A stretch of DNA of 64,000 bases from Nitrospirota bacterium (GTDB taxonomy: Bacteria; Nitrospirota; Nitrospiria; Nitrospirales; Nitrospiraceae): contig JAPLLG010000013.1 of NCBI GenBank assembly GCA_026387665.1, forward strand, positions 62,001-126,000. The letters run 5' to 3'. Within the stretch, counting starts at the first letter, position 1. Each line of letters opens with the position of its first letter. The position numbers and the translations under genes were made by a program. The notes below the pieces were generated by a model. That model had not been told where the DNA came from, did not search any database, and worked only from the letters and a program-made list of their open reading frames with translations. Positions 15,783 through 24,832 of the stretch are shown in pieces.

Positions 15783-18668
15783 ATGGCTACACCGGACTTC
15801 CTCAGCCCGACCGACACCTTTATCCATCGCCATCTTGGTCCCACCGACGCGGATGTCGGCGAGATGCTGGGGACGCTCGGCTTGCAGTCGCTGGAAGCTT
15901 TGACGGTCGCGACCGTGCCATCCGACATTCGGTTGCACAAGGACCTGGCTCTGCCACTCCACCGCAGCGAACAGGCCGTGCTGCAAGAAATCCGCTCCAT
16001 CGCCGCGCAAAACACCCTCAGTCGATCATTACTCGGCATGGGCTATTACGACTGCGTCACGCCCGGCGTGATCCAACGCAACATTTTCGAAAACCCCGCC
16101 TGGTACACCCAATACACGCCCTACCAGGCAGAGATTGCCCAGGGCCGCCTGGAAGCCCTCGTGAATTTTCAAACGCTGGTGACCGACCTCACCGGCTTGC
16201 CCCTCGCCAACGCCTCGCTCCTGGATGAAGCCACGGCAGCAGCGGAAGCGATGGCCATGTGTCTCGCCATTTCCCGTTCAGCCGGTAGCGAACGGAAAGA
16301 GTTTTTCGTGTCGCACAACTGCCATCCCCAGACCATTGCGGTGATGCAAACGAGAGCGGAACCGCTGGGCATGACGCTGCACGTGGGGCAAACGCAAACT
16401 CTCGACTTCTCCAATCCGCAGTTAGCCGGCATCCTCCTCCAATATCCTGCCACGGACGGCTCTGTCGTGGATTACAGTGAACTGGTGACGAAGGCCCATG
16501 CAGCCGGGGTTCTTGTGGTGGTGGCCACTGACCTATTAGCCTTGACCCTCTTGCGTTCACCGGAAGAATTCGGGGCCGACATCGCCATCGGGTCCACCCA
16601 GCGATTCGGCGTTCCGCTCGGATTCGGAGGCCCCCACGCTGCCTTTCTTTCGACCGCTGAATCGTTCAAACGGCAGATGCCGGGACGCATCGTCGGCGTC
16701 TCCAAGGATGCCACGGGGAAGCCGGCCAGCCGCCTGTCTCTCCAGACGCGCGAGCAACATATCCGGCGTGAGAAGGCCACGAGCAATATCTGCACGGCCC
16801 AGGTGCTCTTGGCCATCATGGCGAGCATGTATGCGATCTACCATGGACCGGAAGGCTTACGGCGGATTGCCGAGCGCGTGCATGGCATGGCGGTGGTGCT
16901 GGCAGAAGGATTGCGGAAGCTCGGGTTCGAGGTCGCAACGGAAGCCTACTTCGATACGATTCTGGTCCGTCTGACGAAGGCGCAGGCCAATCTCATTTTG
17001 GCCAGGGCCAATAAAGCCTGCATCAACCTTCGTTCGCACGAGGACCACTCCATCGGAATTGCGCTGGACGAGGTGAGCTCGGAAGAAGAAATCAAATGCC
17101 TGCTCGAAATCTTTGCCGGCCACGATCATCTGCCCTTTCAGATAAAAAACTTGAGCCACAGCGTCACCACCGGTTTTCCGGCGAACCTATCCCGCACCAG
17201 CACATACCTGACCCATGAGGTCTTCAATCGCTACCATTCAGAACATGAGATGCTGCGGTACATCCACCGCCTTGAGGCGAAGGACCTGTCGCTCGTCCAT
17301 TCGATGATCCCCCTGGGGTCCTGCACCATGAAGCTGAATGCGACCTCCGAGATGCTGCCGGTCACCTGGCCGGAGTTTTCGCGGCTCCACCCCTTTGCGC
17401 CGCAGGAGCAAACCAAGGGCTATCAGGAACTGTTCCGTCAGCTGGAGGCCTGGCTGGCCGAGATCACCGGATTCGCTTCCGTATCTTTGCAACCGAATGC
17501 CGGCTCTCAGGGCGAATATGCGGGCCTGATGGTGATCCGGGCCTACCACCGAAGCCGCGGTGACCTGCATCGGGATGTCTGTTTGATTCCCGTCTCTGCG
17601 CACGGCACGAATCCGGCCAGCGCTGCCATGGCAGGCATGACGGTGGTGGTGGTCGCCTGCGATCAACAGGGCAATGTGAATTTAGCCGACCTTGAAGCCA
17701 AGGCTGCGCAACACCGCGATCGCCTCTCGGCGCTCATGCTGACCTACCCCTCGACTCACGGAGTCTTCGAAGCGGACGTGCGGCGCATCTGCCAGATCGT
17801 CCATACGCATGGCGGGCAAGTCTACATGGACGGAGCTAACATGAATGCCCAGGTAGGGCTCTGCCGCCCGGGCGACATCGGCGCGGATGTCTGCCATCTG
17901 AATCTGCACAAGACCTTTTGCATTCCCCATGGCGGAGGCGGTCCCGGTATGGGACCGATCGGTGTGGCACGGCATCTGACGCCATTCCTTCCCGGCCATC
18001 CGGTCACGCGCCTGGGTGGACAAGATTCCATCGGCCCAGTCTCGGCGGCCCCCTATGGCAGCCCCAGCATCGTGACGATTTCCTGGGTCTACATCGCCCT
18101 GATGGGACGGGACGGATTGACCAAGGCAACGCAGGTGGCAATCTTGAATGCCAACTACATGGCCAAGCGGCTGGAAAAATATTACCCCATCCTCTATCGA
18201 GGCACATCCGGGTTCGTGGCGCACGAGTTCATTCTCGATCTTCGTCAATTCAAGGAGACTGCGGGAGTTGAAGCCATGGATGTGGCGAAGCGATTGATGG
18301 ATTACGGGTTCCATGCTCCGACTGTGTCCTTCCCTGTTGCAGGAACCCTCATGATCGAACCGACGGAGAGCGAATCGAGAGCCGAACTGGACCGGTTCTG
18401 CGAGGCGCTGATCTTGATTCATGCCGAGATACAAGCCATCATCGAGGGCCGCCAGCCGCGCACGAACAATCTGTTGAAGAATGCGCCACACACGGCGCAG
18501 GTGGTCACGGCATCCGAATGGACCAGACCCTACAGCCGTGAAGAGGCAGCCTTTCCAGCCCCCTGGGTGCGCGACCATAAATTCTGGCCCAGCGTGAGCC
18601 GCATCGACGAAGCCTATGGAGATCGGCATCTTGTTTGTACGTGCCCGCCGATAGAGAGCTATTCCTAG
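15783..18668 (+). CDS. gcvP: Glycine dehydrogenase (decarboxylating), P-protein
   Basis: 961 aa, the full-length single-chain form. It begins with the typical [17 protein letters not shown] segment. The PLP lysine is Lys710 in [18 protein letters not shown]. Other conserved blocks include [27 protein letters not shown] and [18 protein letters not shown]. It decarboxylates glycine and passes the aminomethyl group to GcvH. GcvT is encoded 5 kb away on the other strand; gcvH and lpd are not in the window. In autotrophs of this type the system may also run toward glycine synthesis. Confidence 0.96.
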   Translation: MATPDFLSPTDTFIHRHLGPTDADVGEMLGTLGLQSLEALTVATVPSDIRLHKDLALPLHRSEQAVLQEIRSIAAQNTLSRSLLGMGYYDCVTPGVIQRNIFENPAWYTQYTPYQAEIAQGRLEALVNFQTLVTDLTGLPLANASLLDEATAAAEAMAMCLAISRSAGSERKEFFVSHNCHPQTIAVMQTRAEPLGMTLHVGQTQTLDFSNPQLAGILLQYPATDGSVVDYSELVTKAHAAGVLVVVATDLLALTLLRSPEEFGADIAIGSTQRFGVPLGFGGPHAAFLSTAESFKRQMPGRIVGVSKDATGKPASRLSLQTREQHIRREKATSNICTAQVLLAIMASMYAIYHGPEGLRRIAERVHGMAVVLAEGLRKLGFEVATEAYFDTILVRLTKAQANLILARANKACINLRSHEDHSIGIALDEVSSEEEIKCLLEIFAGHDHLPFQIKNLSHSVTTGFPANLSRTSTYLTHEVFNRYHSEHEMLRYIHRLEAKDLSLVHSMIPLGSCTMKLNATSEMLPVTWPEFSRLHPFAPQEQTKGYQELFRQLEAWLAEITGFASVSLQPNAGSQGEYAGLMVIRAYHRSRGDLHRDVCLIPVSAHGTNPASAAMAGMTVVVVACDQQGNVNLADLEAKAAQHRDRLSALMLTYPSTHGVFEADVRRICQIVHTHGGQVYMDGANMNAQVGLCRPGDIGADVCHLNLHKTFCIPHGGGGPGMGPIGVARHLTPFLPGHPVTRLGGQDSIGPVSAAPYGSPSIVTISWVYIALMGRDGLTKATQVAILNANYMAKRLEKYYPILYRGTSGFVAHEFILDLRQFKETAGVEAMDVAKRLMDYGFHAPTVSFPVAGTLMIEPTESESRAELDRFCEALILIHAEIQAIIEGRQPRTNNLLKNAPHTAQVVTASEWTRPYSREEAAFPAPWVRDHKFWPSVSRIDEAYGDRHLVCTCPPIESYS

Positions 18669-18759
18669 GCCCCTGCGGCAGAACCCCGCTTGCCGCCATC
18701 CGCTCATCGCAGTAAAGTGAAGCCTGCCTGAGCGTTCTTCTTCCAGGAAGGAGGTTGCC

Positions 18760-20076
18760 ATGGGTGCGATCGACCGGCGCGACTTTCTCATCCGGAGCGG
18801 ACTGGCCATCGGCGCATCGTTGCTGGCCGCTGAGGTTCCTCTTTCCAAAGCCTTTGCTGACTCACCGCCGCTGAAGCTCGATAACTGGCAGGCAGTGCGT
18901 GAACAGTTTCAACTCTCCCGCGATTTCATCCAGCTGGCCGGGTTCTTTCTTGCATCCCACCCAGCTCCGGTCAGAGCAGCCATCGAGCGGCATAGGCGCG
19001 GACTGGATGCCGACCCCATCGGCTATTGGTTCGAGCATGAAGAACAACAGGAGGCAACGGTACTGCGGGCCGCGGCCGACTATCTGGGGGTCGATCCGAC
19101 GGAAATTGCCCTGACTGACAGCACCACGATGGGGCTGGGGCTCCTCTATGGAGGCCTTACTCTGCGCAAAGGCCAGGAAATCCTCACGACCCTGCATGAT
19201 CATTATTCGACCGAAATATCCTTAAAGCTTCGCGCAGAACGGACCGGCGCCAAGGTGCGCCAGATTCCCCTCTACCATTCCCTCAAGAATGTGTCACGCC
19301 AGGAACTACTCGACAACCTGATCGCGAACATCAAACCCAACACCAGAGTCGTCGCGGTCACCTGGGTCCATTCGAGCACAGGCCTGAAGCTGCCGATCCA
19401 GGAGATGGCTCAGACCATTCACGAATTGAACAATTCACGCGCGGAGCAGGATCGAGTGATCTTCTGCGTGGATGGGGTCCATGCGCTGGGCATCGAAAAC
19501 TTCAAGCTCTCCGATGTAGGCTGCGATTTCCTGATTGCAGGAACGCACAAATGGCTATTCGGTCCGCGAGGGACCGGCCTGGTGTGGGGGCATCAGAGGG
19601 CCTGGCCTATCGCCAACCCCATCATCCCCACCTTCAACAGCCAAGCCTACGATATCTGGATGGAGCTCATCCCACCAAAGGAGTTGCCGAAGTCCTCCTA
19701 CATGACTCCTGGCGGGTTCCATTCCTTCGAACACCGGTGGGCGCTCGACGAAGCCTTCAAGTTCCATCAGGCGATCGGCAAGGTCCGCGTAACCCAACGG
19801 ATCTACGAGCTGAATCAGCAGATGAAACAGGGCTTGGCGAAGATGCCACACATCACGCTGCACACGCCGATGTCGCAGGATTTGTCGGCGGGGATCGTCT
19901 GTTTCGACGTGGCAGGGATGATGCCGCGCCAAGTGATCGAGCGGCTCAAGCAGAAGAAGATCATCGGGAGCGTCACCCCCTACGCCACACAATATGCGAG
20001 GTTGGCCCCAAGCCTCCTCACCTCCTCGGAGGACATCGAACGGGCGCTTCAAGAGATTCTGAAACTGCGGGCCTAG
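18760..20076 (+). CDS. Tat-exported class V aminotransferase-fold PLP enzyme
   Basis: 438 aa, with an AAGGAGG Shine-Dalgarno before the ATG. The N-terminus has a twin-arginine signal (DRRDFLIRSGLAIGASLLAAEVP), probably cleaved near KAFADS. The rest is a class V aminotransferase fold (isopenicillin-N-epimerase or cysteine-desulfurase-like): LTDSTTMGLGLLYGG, VTWVHSSTGLKLPI, FCVDGVHALGIENF and the PLP lysine in IAGTHKWLFGPRGTGL. Most PLP enzymes of this family are cytoplasmic, so export folded with cofactor is notable. Substrate unknown. Confidence 0.85.
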   Translation: MGAIDRRDFLIRSGLAIGASLLAAEVPLSKAFADSPPLKLDNWQAVREQFQLSRDFIQLAGFFLASHPAPVRAAIERHRRGLDADPIGYWFEHEEQQEATVLRAAADYLGVDPTEIALTDSTTMGLGLLYGGLTLRKGQEILTTLHDHYSTEISLKLRAERTGAKVRQIPLYHSLKNVSRQELLDNLIANIKPNTRVVAVTWVHSSTGLKLPIQEMAQTIHELNNSRAEQDRVIFCVDGVHALGIENFKLSDVGCDFLIAGTHKWLFGPRGTGLVWGHQRAWPIANPIIPTFNSQAYDIWMELIPPKELPKSSYMTPGGFHSFEHRWALDEAFKFHQAIGKVRVTQRIYELNQQMKQGLAKMPHITLHTPMSQDLSAGIVCFDVAGMMPRQVIERLKQKKIIGSVTPYATQYARLAPSLLTSSEDIERALQEILKLRA

Positions 20077-20187
20077 CGGAGGTGCATCCATCCGGCACAG
20101 TCGGAGTTAGCTCCAAACTGCTTCTGCATGGTAAGAATACGTCACGCGCTACTGACTACAGACTGACATCTCTCGATTAAACAAAGA

Positions 20188-20598
20188 ATGCTGCACATCT
20201 CCTCACACGTCATCATCCCTGATTCCGAGATCGACATCCATGCGATGCGGTCACAGGGCGCCGGCGGGCAGAACGTGAACAAAGTCTCGTCTGCGATCCA
20301 TTTGCAATTCGATATTGCCGCCTCCTCCTTGCCTCCCTTCTACAAGGAAGAGCTGCTGAAGCTCAGAGACAATCGGATTTCAGCTGATGGAGTGATTACG
20401 ATCAAAGCGCAGCAACATCGGAGCCAGGAACAGAACCGGGAGGATGCGCTCACGCGGCTATGCGAGCTTATTCAGAGCGTGGCGATCCCGCGCAAGAAAC
20501 GCAGGGCCACGAAACCGACGAAGGGTTCGAAGCAGCGGAGGCTGGAGAGTAAGACGAAGAGAGGGAAATTAAAAACCCTCAGGCGGACGGTCGAGTAA
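20188..20598 (+). CDS. arfB: Peptidyl-tRNA hydrolase ArfB (ribosome rescue)
   Basis: 136 aa. It has only the release-factor domain 3 with the GGQ motif (MRSQGAGGQNVNKVSSAIHL) and lacks the codon-reading domain. The C-terminal tail is strongly basic (KKRRATKPTKGSKQRRLESKTKRGKLK), as needed to enter the empty mRNA channel of stalled ribosomes. It frees peptides on non-stop mRNAs. The start is ATG without a clear Shine-Dalgarno. It is convergent with fabI. Confidence 0.93.
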   Translation: MLHISSHVIIPDSEIDIHAMRSQGAGGQNVNKVSSAIHLQFDIAASSLPPFYKEELLKLRDNRISADGVITIKAQQHRSQEQNREDALTRLCELIQSVAIPRKKRRATKPTKGSKQRRLESKTKRGKLKTLRRTVE

Positions 20599-20602
20599 AA
20601 AG

Positions 20603-20692
20603 AGACGTCACACGTCATTCGTCAAACGAGAAGGAAGCCAGGATTTGCCGGACTGTTGCCTTTCTGCGATTGACGGATGACGATTGACGTCT
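20603..20692. terminator. Long imperfect inverted repeat between arfB and fabI
   Basis: AGACGTCACACGTCATTCGT at the left and the near reverse complement ATGACGATTGACGTCT at the right pair over about 26 positions with a few mismatches, leaving a loop of about 35 nt. It fills the gap between two convergent genes, so it could end transcription from both sides. Confidence 0.45.
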
Positions 20693-20698
20693 AACGAA

Positions 20699-21481
20699 TC
20701 ACTCGGCGGACGCCAGTGATCCCAGAATATGATAGCCCCCGTCCACGTAGATCACTTCTCCGGTAATCCCACGTCCCAGCGAGCTCACCAGGAACAGGGC
20801 CGTGTCGCCGACTTCGCCCTGTTCTGTGGCGCGGCGAAGAGGCGCAAACTCACGATGGTGGTCCACCATCTTGCTGATCCCGGAAACGCCGCGGGCTGCC
20901 AGGGTCTTGATCGGGCCGGCGGAGATGGCATTCACCCGGATGTTCTTCGGGCCGAGGTCGTTGGCCAGATAACGGACGGTGGCTTCGAGGGCGGCCTTGG
21001 CGACTCCCATCACATTGTAGTGGGGCACCACCCGTTCCGCGCCCAGGTAGGTGAGGGTGACGATGGAACCTCCGTCGGTCATCAAGGGCAAGGCGGCTTT
21101 GGTGACGGCGACGAGCGAATAGGCGCTGACATCGAGTGCCGTGGCGAATCCCTGCCTCGTCGTATTGACGAACTGGCCCGTGAGTTCTTCGCGAGGGGCA
21201 AAGGCGACCGAATGGACAAGGAAGTCGATCTTCGGGGTTTCCTTCCCCACGCTCTGCATCAAGGCTGCGATTTGCGCATCATCTCCCACGTCACAAGGGA
21301 AAGCTTTTGCGCCAGGCATGGTGACGATCAATTCTTCGACGTTTTCCCTGAGCCGCTCACCCTGATAGTTGAAAAACAGTTTGGCGCCCTGGCCTGCCGC
21401 AGATTGGGCAATGGCCCAAGCGATGCTGTGCTTGTTGGCAACCCCGATGATCAGTCCTGTTTTGCCTGTCAGTAGGCTCAT
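20699..21481 (-). CDS. fabI: Enoyl-[acyl-carrier-protein] reductase (NADH) FabI
   Basis: 260 aa, the usual length. The N-terminal nucleotide site is in GLIIGVANKHSIAWAIA, the family variant of the SDR glycine motif. The catalytic Tyr...Tyr...Met...Lys series reads YLGAERVVPHYNVMGVAKAA. The C-terminal region includes VNAISAGPIKTLAARG and VYVDGGYHILG. It carries out the last reduction in each round of fatty acid elongation. Confidence 0.95.
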   Translation of the reverse strand: MSLLTGKTGLIIGVANKHSIAWAIAQSAAGQGAKLFFNYQGERLRENVEELIVTMPGAKAFPCDVGDDAQIAALMQSVGKETPKIDFLVHSVAFAPREELTGQFVNTTRQGFATALDVSAYSLVAVTKAALPLMTDGGSIVTLTYLGAERVVPHYNVMGVAKAALEATVRYLANDLGPKNIRVNAISAGPIKTLAARGVSGISKMVDHHREFAPLRRATEQGEVGDTALFLVSSLGRGITGEVIYVDGGYHILGSLASAE

Positions 21482-21578
21482 TGTCTCGATCTCCCTAATA
21501 GTGGTCCTGGCAGTTCACGAGCCTGAAGATAGCACGATTGAGGCGCGTCTGTGAATCGACCAGCTCACGTTCTGCAAA

Positions 21579-22169
21579 TTAATCCAGCTCAAGACATTTG
21601 AGCGCCTGGAATGACGCGAGCATCGCGCAATAGGAATAATGCGCATTTCTGCCGCTGGGATTCGGCAGGACAAAGACTGGTCGACCGGCCAAAACCTTAT
21701 CCTGCAATCCCAGGCTGATCCCTCCGGTCTTGTGCTCCGGAAATAACCTGCGATAGATCGTGACACCCAACAAGGCCACCACATGAGGCTGATGCCGTTG
21801 AACGCTAGCTGCAAGCCTCTTCCGTCCTGCTACATATTCGCTCGGCTTCAGTACATCGATCCCCGCGCTGGGCCGCTGAACGATGTTCGTCAGGCCAAGG
21901 CCCCAATCGGGCAGGCGCCAATCGTCTTGGTAGGTGAGTGGCTCAGAGACGAGTTGTGACTCGAATAGGAGTTTCCAGAAACGGTTGGAGTGGCCGGCAA
22001 AGTGATGGCCAATGGCCGCTGAGCGAAGACCTGGATTGATCCCGACGAAGAGCACCAGCAGGCCGGGGCGAATATGATCCTGGAGCCCCTTCGCCACAAG
22101 AGCCTTTAGAGCCCTCTTCGCAGGACCTCTCACCATCGCCCCCGTCGTACGAGTTGCTGAATGTTTCAT
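21579..22169 (-). CDS. mug: Mismatch-specific uracil/thymine-DNA glycosylase (Mug/TDG family)
   Basis: 196 aa. The UDG-superfamily motif A appears as VLFVGINPGLRSAAIGHHFAG (GINPG with catalytic-type Asn). Motif B appears as LPNPSGRNAHYSY. GLTNIVQRPSAG in between is typical of Mug. It removes uracil or ethenocytosine opposite G. The first 30 residues are basic and variable. It is monocistronic, about 100 bp from fabI. Confidence 0.9.
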   Translation of the reverse strand: MKHSATRTTGAMVRGPAKRALKALVAKGLQDHIRPGLLVLFVGINPGLRSAAIGHHFAGHSNRFWKLLFESQLVSEPLTYQDDWRLPDWGLGLTNIVQRPSAGIDVLKPSEYVAGRKRLAASVQRHQPHVVALLGVTIYRRLFPEHKTGGISLGLQDKVLAGRPVFVLPNPSGRNAHYSYCAMLASFQALKCLELD

Positions 22170-22315
22170 GATCGACAGGCTTCCGGCCTTTGAGGCGCTT
22201 TAGCTAACTCTTAGCCATTCTGCCACAGAAAATCGAGGGCAAGGCCCTTCGGTAACATGCCGGATAATGCTCATAACTAGTTGATATTATTTATCTTTAT
22301 AAGATGTGCGTAGCC

Positions 22316-22362
22316 CGGCACCAAGCTTGCTGAGTACATCAGTAAGTGCCGAGGAATGGCAC
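22316..22362 (+). promoter_or_regulatory. Alternative-hairpin leader before the small Lys-rich protein
   Basis: CGGCAC (22316-22321) can pair with GTGCCG (22346-22351), enclosing a CTGA/TCAG hairpin. The same GTGCC can instead pair with GGCAC at 22358-22362. The two folds exclude each other. The segment ends about 30 nt before the start codon. This is riboswitch-like in form, but I recognise no known class. Confidence 0.35.
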
Positions 22363-22394
22363 AAAGTCCAACCACTAAAAAGGGGTTACATACT

Positions 22395-22625
22395 ATGAAG
22401 AGCATCTTGATGGCGATCATGGCAGTGGCAGTGGCAGTGACGTTCAGCGCTCCTTCCTTCGCGGCCGAAGAGAAGAAGGCGGAGAAGAAGGACGAGAAGA
22501 AGGGCGGCCACGTCCTCGTGTACGGCGAAGAGAAGAAAGAGAAGAAGGACGAGAAGAAGGGCGGCCACGCCGACACGTTCGGCGACAAGAAGGATGAGAA
22601 GAAGAAAGACGAGAAGGGCAAGTAG
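22395..22625 (+). CDS. Small secreted Lys/Glu-rich repeat protein
   Basis: 76 aa from ATG 22395, preceded by AAGGGG as ribosome binding site. A signal peptide covers about residues 1-22 (MKSILMAIMAVAVAVTFSAPSFA, cleavage after AFA-type site). The mature 53 residues are almost only K, E, D and G, with two tandem units of the form EKKDEKKGGH-x(5)-G and one histidine each. The gene has its own leader structure and a strong terminator, so it is likely real and well expressed. Family unknown. The GGH histidines could bind metal; this is an inference. Confidence 0.75.
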   Translation: MKSILMAIMAVAVAVTFSAPSFAAEEKKAEKKDEKKGGHVLVYGEEKKEKKDEKKGGHADTFGDKKDEKKKDEKGK

Positions 22626-22654
22626 TCCATTTTCTTCGGCGAATCTAGCCAGCT

Positions 22655-22687
22655 AAGGGGTCTCCTGCTTCGAGCGGGAGGCCCCTT
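22655..22687 (+). terminator. Strong hairpin terminator of the small Lys-rich gene
   Basis: A 15-bp stem with two G-U pairs (AAGGGGTCTCCTGCT with AGCGGGAGGCCCCTT) and loop TCG begins 29 bp after the stop codon. The following GTGCGTTCTTGC is only weakly T-rich. Confidence 0.7.
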
Positions 22688-22698
22688 GTGCGTTCTTG

Positions 22699-23217
22699 CT
22701 ACCGACTCCTGCTCCTAAGATAGACTGTCTGCAATCCCACGATCGACTTCGCATCCCTGATCGCTCCGGTCTCGATCATCTTCATCGCTTCCAATAATGG
22801 TAGCTCGATTACTTCAAGGACCTCGTCGTGATCCAGCTGTTGCCGCCCCACCGTCAGGCCGGTTGCCAGATAGATATGGATCACTTCGTCGGTAAAGCCG
22901 GGCGCGGTAAAGATACTGGAGAGGAGCTCAAGCTTGCCTGCCTTGTACCCGATTTCCTCCTCCAGTTCGCGCGCTGCGCAGGCGATGGGATCTTCGCCGG
23001 GATGCAGCTTCCCCGCAGGAATTTCGTAAATAAACCCTGCCGCCGCATGGCGGAATTGCCTGATCAAGACAACCGTGCCATCGTCTTTCATCGGCACCAC
23101 CGCAGCCGCTCCCGGATGGCGCACCACCTCCAAGTCGACCGTGAGGCCGTTGGGCAACGTGACAGTATCGACGTTCACGTTCACAATCATACCGGTATAG
23201 ATGCGTTTGCTTTGCAC
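22699..23217 (-). CDS. NUDIX hydrolase, ADP-ribose pyrophosphatase type
   Basis: 172 aa from a GTG start 3 nt after the gcvT stop, so it is coupled. A complete Nudix box is visible, from GKLHPGEDPIACAARELEEE to EIGY (G-x5-E-x7-REhxEExGh). The following loop with IFTAPGFTDEVIHIYLA is typical of the ADP-ribose pyrophosphatase subgroup. It would hydrolyse ADP-ribose or related nucleotide sugars in the cytoplasm. The link to gcvT may be only positional. Confidence 0.88.
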   Translation of the reverse strand: MQSKRIYTGMIVNVNVDTVTLPNGLTVDLEVVRHPGAAAVVPMKDDGTVVLIRQFRHAAAGFIYEIPAGKLHPGEDPIACAARELEEEIGYKAGKLELLSSIFTAPGFTDEVIHIYLATGLTVGRQQLDHDEVLEVIELPLLEAMKMIETGAIRDAKSIVGLQTVYLRSRSR

Positions 23218-23220
23218 GGG

Positions 23221-24333
23221 CTAGGCCTTGCGTTTCCTGTAAAACGGCGGCTTGACGACGGTGGCAAGGACGCTCTTACTGCGGATTTCGATCAGGATGG
23301 AAGAACCTGGCTCCGCATAACGTGCCGGCACATAGCCCAATCCGATCCCCTTCTGGAGGAGCGGAGAGAGATTGCCGCTGGTAACGTCGCCGATAGGTTG
23401 AGAGGTTGCGGGGTCGAGAATTCTGAACCCATGGCGCGGCACGGCTTTCTCGACAAGTTCAAAGGCCACGAACCGACGAGCCACTCCTGCCTGTTTCTGC
23501 GCCAACAGCGCCTGGCTGCCAATGAACGAGCCCTTCTGGAAACTGACGGTCCAGTCCGCGTTCGCTTCAAGTGGCGTCGTCTCTTCGCCCATGTCGTTAC
23601 CATAGAGCAGATAGCCCATTTCCAAACGGAGCAAATCCCTCGCCCCGAGCCCGGCCGGCTTGAGTCCCCAGGCCTGGCCCTTGTCGATGAGCAGATCCCA
23701 GAGACGACCGACCTTATCTGCGTCGATATAAATCTCATAGCCCAATTCACCGGTATAGCCGGTTCTAGCCAACAAACAGGGGAGGCCTCCAATCGTGCCC
23801 TCGCAGGCATGGTGAAGCTTGAGTCCTTCGAGAGATGTGCCGCCGAGGCTCATGAGGAGCTCGCGTGATTTAGGGCCCTGCACGGCTACCTGGGCCATTT
23901 CGACCGACCGGTCTTCGAGGAGAACCGTCTTGTCCTGCGCGAGCTGGGCTTGCAGCCAGGACAGGATCTTCTCGCGGTTCGACGCATTCACGCACAGGAG
24001 AAACTCGTCCGACGCGATCCGATAGATAAAGATGTCGTCCTTGATGCCGCCGTTCTCGTTACAGACCATGGAGTAATGGGCCTGAGAGACGGCGAGCTTT
24101 CCGACATCGTTGGTCGTGACTCGCTGAAGAAACGGAACCGCGCCAGATCCGGAGACCCACAGCCGTCCCATATGGCTCACATCAAAGAGGCCGACCTGAG
24201 AACGGACTGTATGGTACTCGTCCAAGACACCGCTGTATTGAATGGGCATTTCCCATCCGGCAAAATCAACGAGTTTGCCGCCACAGGCTTGGTGGTGCGT
24301 GATCAGTGGAGTACGTTGCATGGGGTGGCTCAC
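23221..24333 (-). CDS. gcvT: Glycine cleavage system aminomethyltransferase (T-protein)
   Basis: 370 aa from a GTG that overlaps the FKBP stop by 4 nt (GTGA). An ATG four codons later is an alternative. Folate-binding-domain motifs are [64 protein letters not shown] and the C-terminal [10 protein letters not shown]. It transfers the methylene group from GcvH to THF and releases ammonia. It works with gcvP at 15783. It sits in a FKBP-gcvT-nudix operon rather than in a classic gcvTHP operon. Confidence 0.94.
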   Translation of the reverse strand: MSHPMQRTPLITHHQACGGKLVDFAGWEMPIQYSGVLDEYHTVRSQVGLFDVSHMGRLWVSGSGAVPFLQRVTTNDVGKLAVSQAHYSMVCNENGGIKDDIFIYRIASDEFLLCVNASNREKILSWLQAQLAQDKTVLLEDRSVEMAQVAVQGPKSRELLMSLGGTSLEGLKLHHACEGTIGGLPCLLARTGYTGELGYEIYIDADKVGRLWDLLIDKGQAWGLKPAGLGARDLLRLEMGYLLYGNDMGEETTPLEANADWTVSFQKGSFIGSQALLAQKQAGVARRFVAFELVEKAVPRHGFRILDPATSQPIGDVTSGNLSPLLQKGIGLGYVPARYAEPGSSILIEIRSKSVLATVVKPPFYRKRKA

Positions 24334-24701
24334 AAGCCCAGCAGCTCGACGTCGAAAATCAACGTCGCGTGGGGAGGAATCAGGCCGCCGCCCGCTCCCT
24401 GCGCGCCATAGCCGAGCTTGGAGGGAATGGTCAGCTTTCGCTTTCCACCCACCTTCATGCCCTTGACGCCCTCATCCCATCCCTTGATGACTTGCCCGGC
24501 ACCCAGAGGAAAAGAGAACGGCTGGCCCCGGTCCACGGAGCTGTCGAACTTCTTTCCATTTTCCAGCCAGCCAGTGTAATGCACGATGACGGTCTGCCCC
24601 GCCTCTGCCGTCGCGCCTGTGCCGACCGTGAGCTCAATATATTGCAACCCCGATGACGTCGTGACTTCCTTCCCTTCGGCCCCTGCGTCTTCAAACGGCA
24701 T
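24330..24701 (-). CDS. FKBP-type peptidyl-prolyl cis-trans isomerase
   Basis: 123 aa with an AAAGGAG Shine-Dalgarno. A single FKBP domain covers nearly the whole protein: [77 protein letters not shown]. The aromatic pocket residues (Y, D, F, V, I, W, Y, F) are present. No signal peptide is seen, so it is probably a cytoplasmic folding helper. First gene of a coupled three-gene unit. Confidence 0.93.
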   Translation of the reverse strand: MPFEDAGAEGKEVTTSSGLQYIELTVGTGATAEAGQTVIVHYTGWLENGKKFDSSVDRGQPFSFPLGAGQVIKGWDEGVKGMKVGGKRKLTIPSKLGYGAQGAGGGLIPPHATLIFDVELLGL

Positions 24702-24832
24702 GACTGCTCCTTTTTTGATCGTCGGTCACCTTGCCACAATGCTGAATGACCAGAGAATAAAAATTTCGTCTCGCAGAATCTTCTGCCAGCTTCCAGGCAG
24801 GCAATTCCGTTCGAGCGCTTATTGAATGACGC

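Noticed and set aside
17682-18848. 388-codon minus-strand frame opposite gcvP
   Set aside because: Fully antisense to the conserved C-terminal half of gcvP; no recognisable protein features or ribosome binding site.
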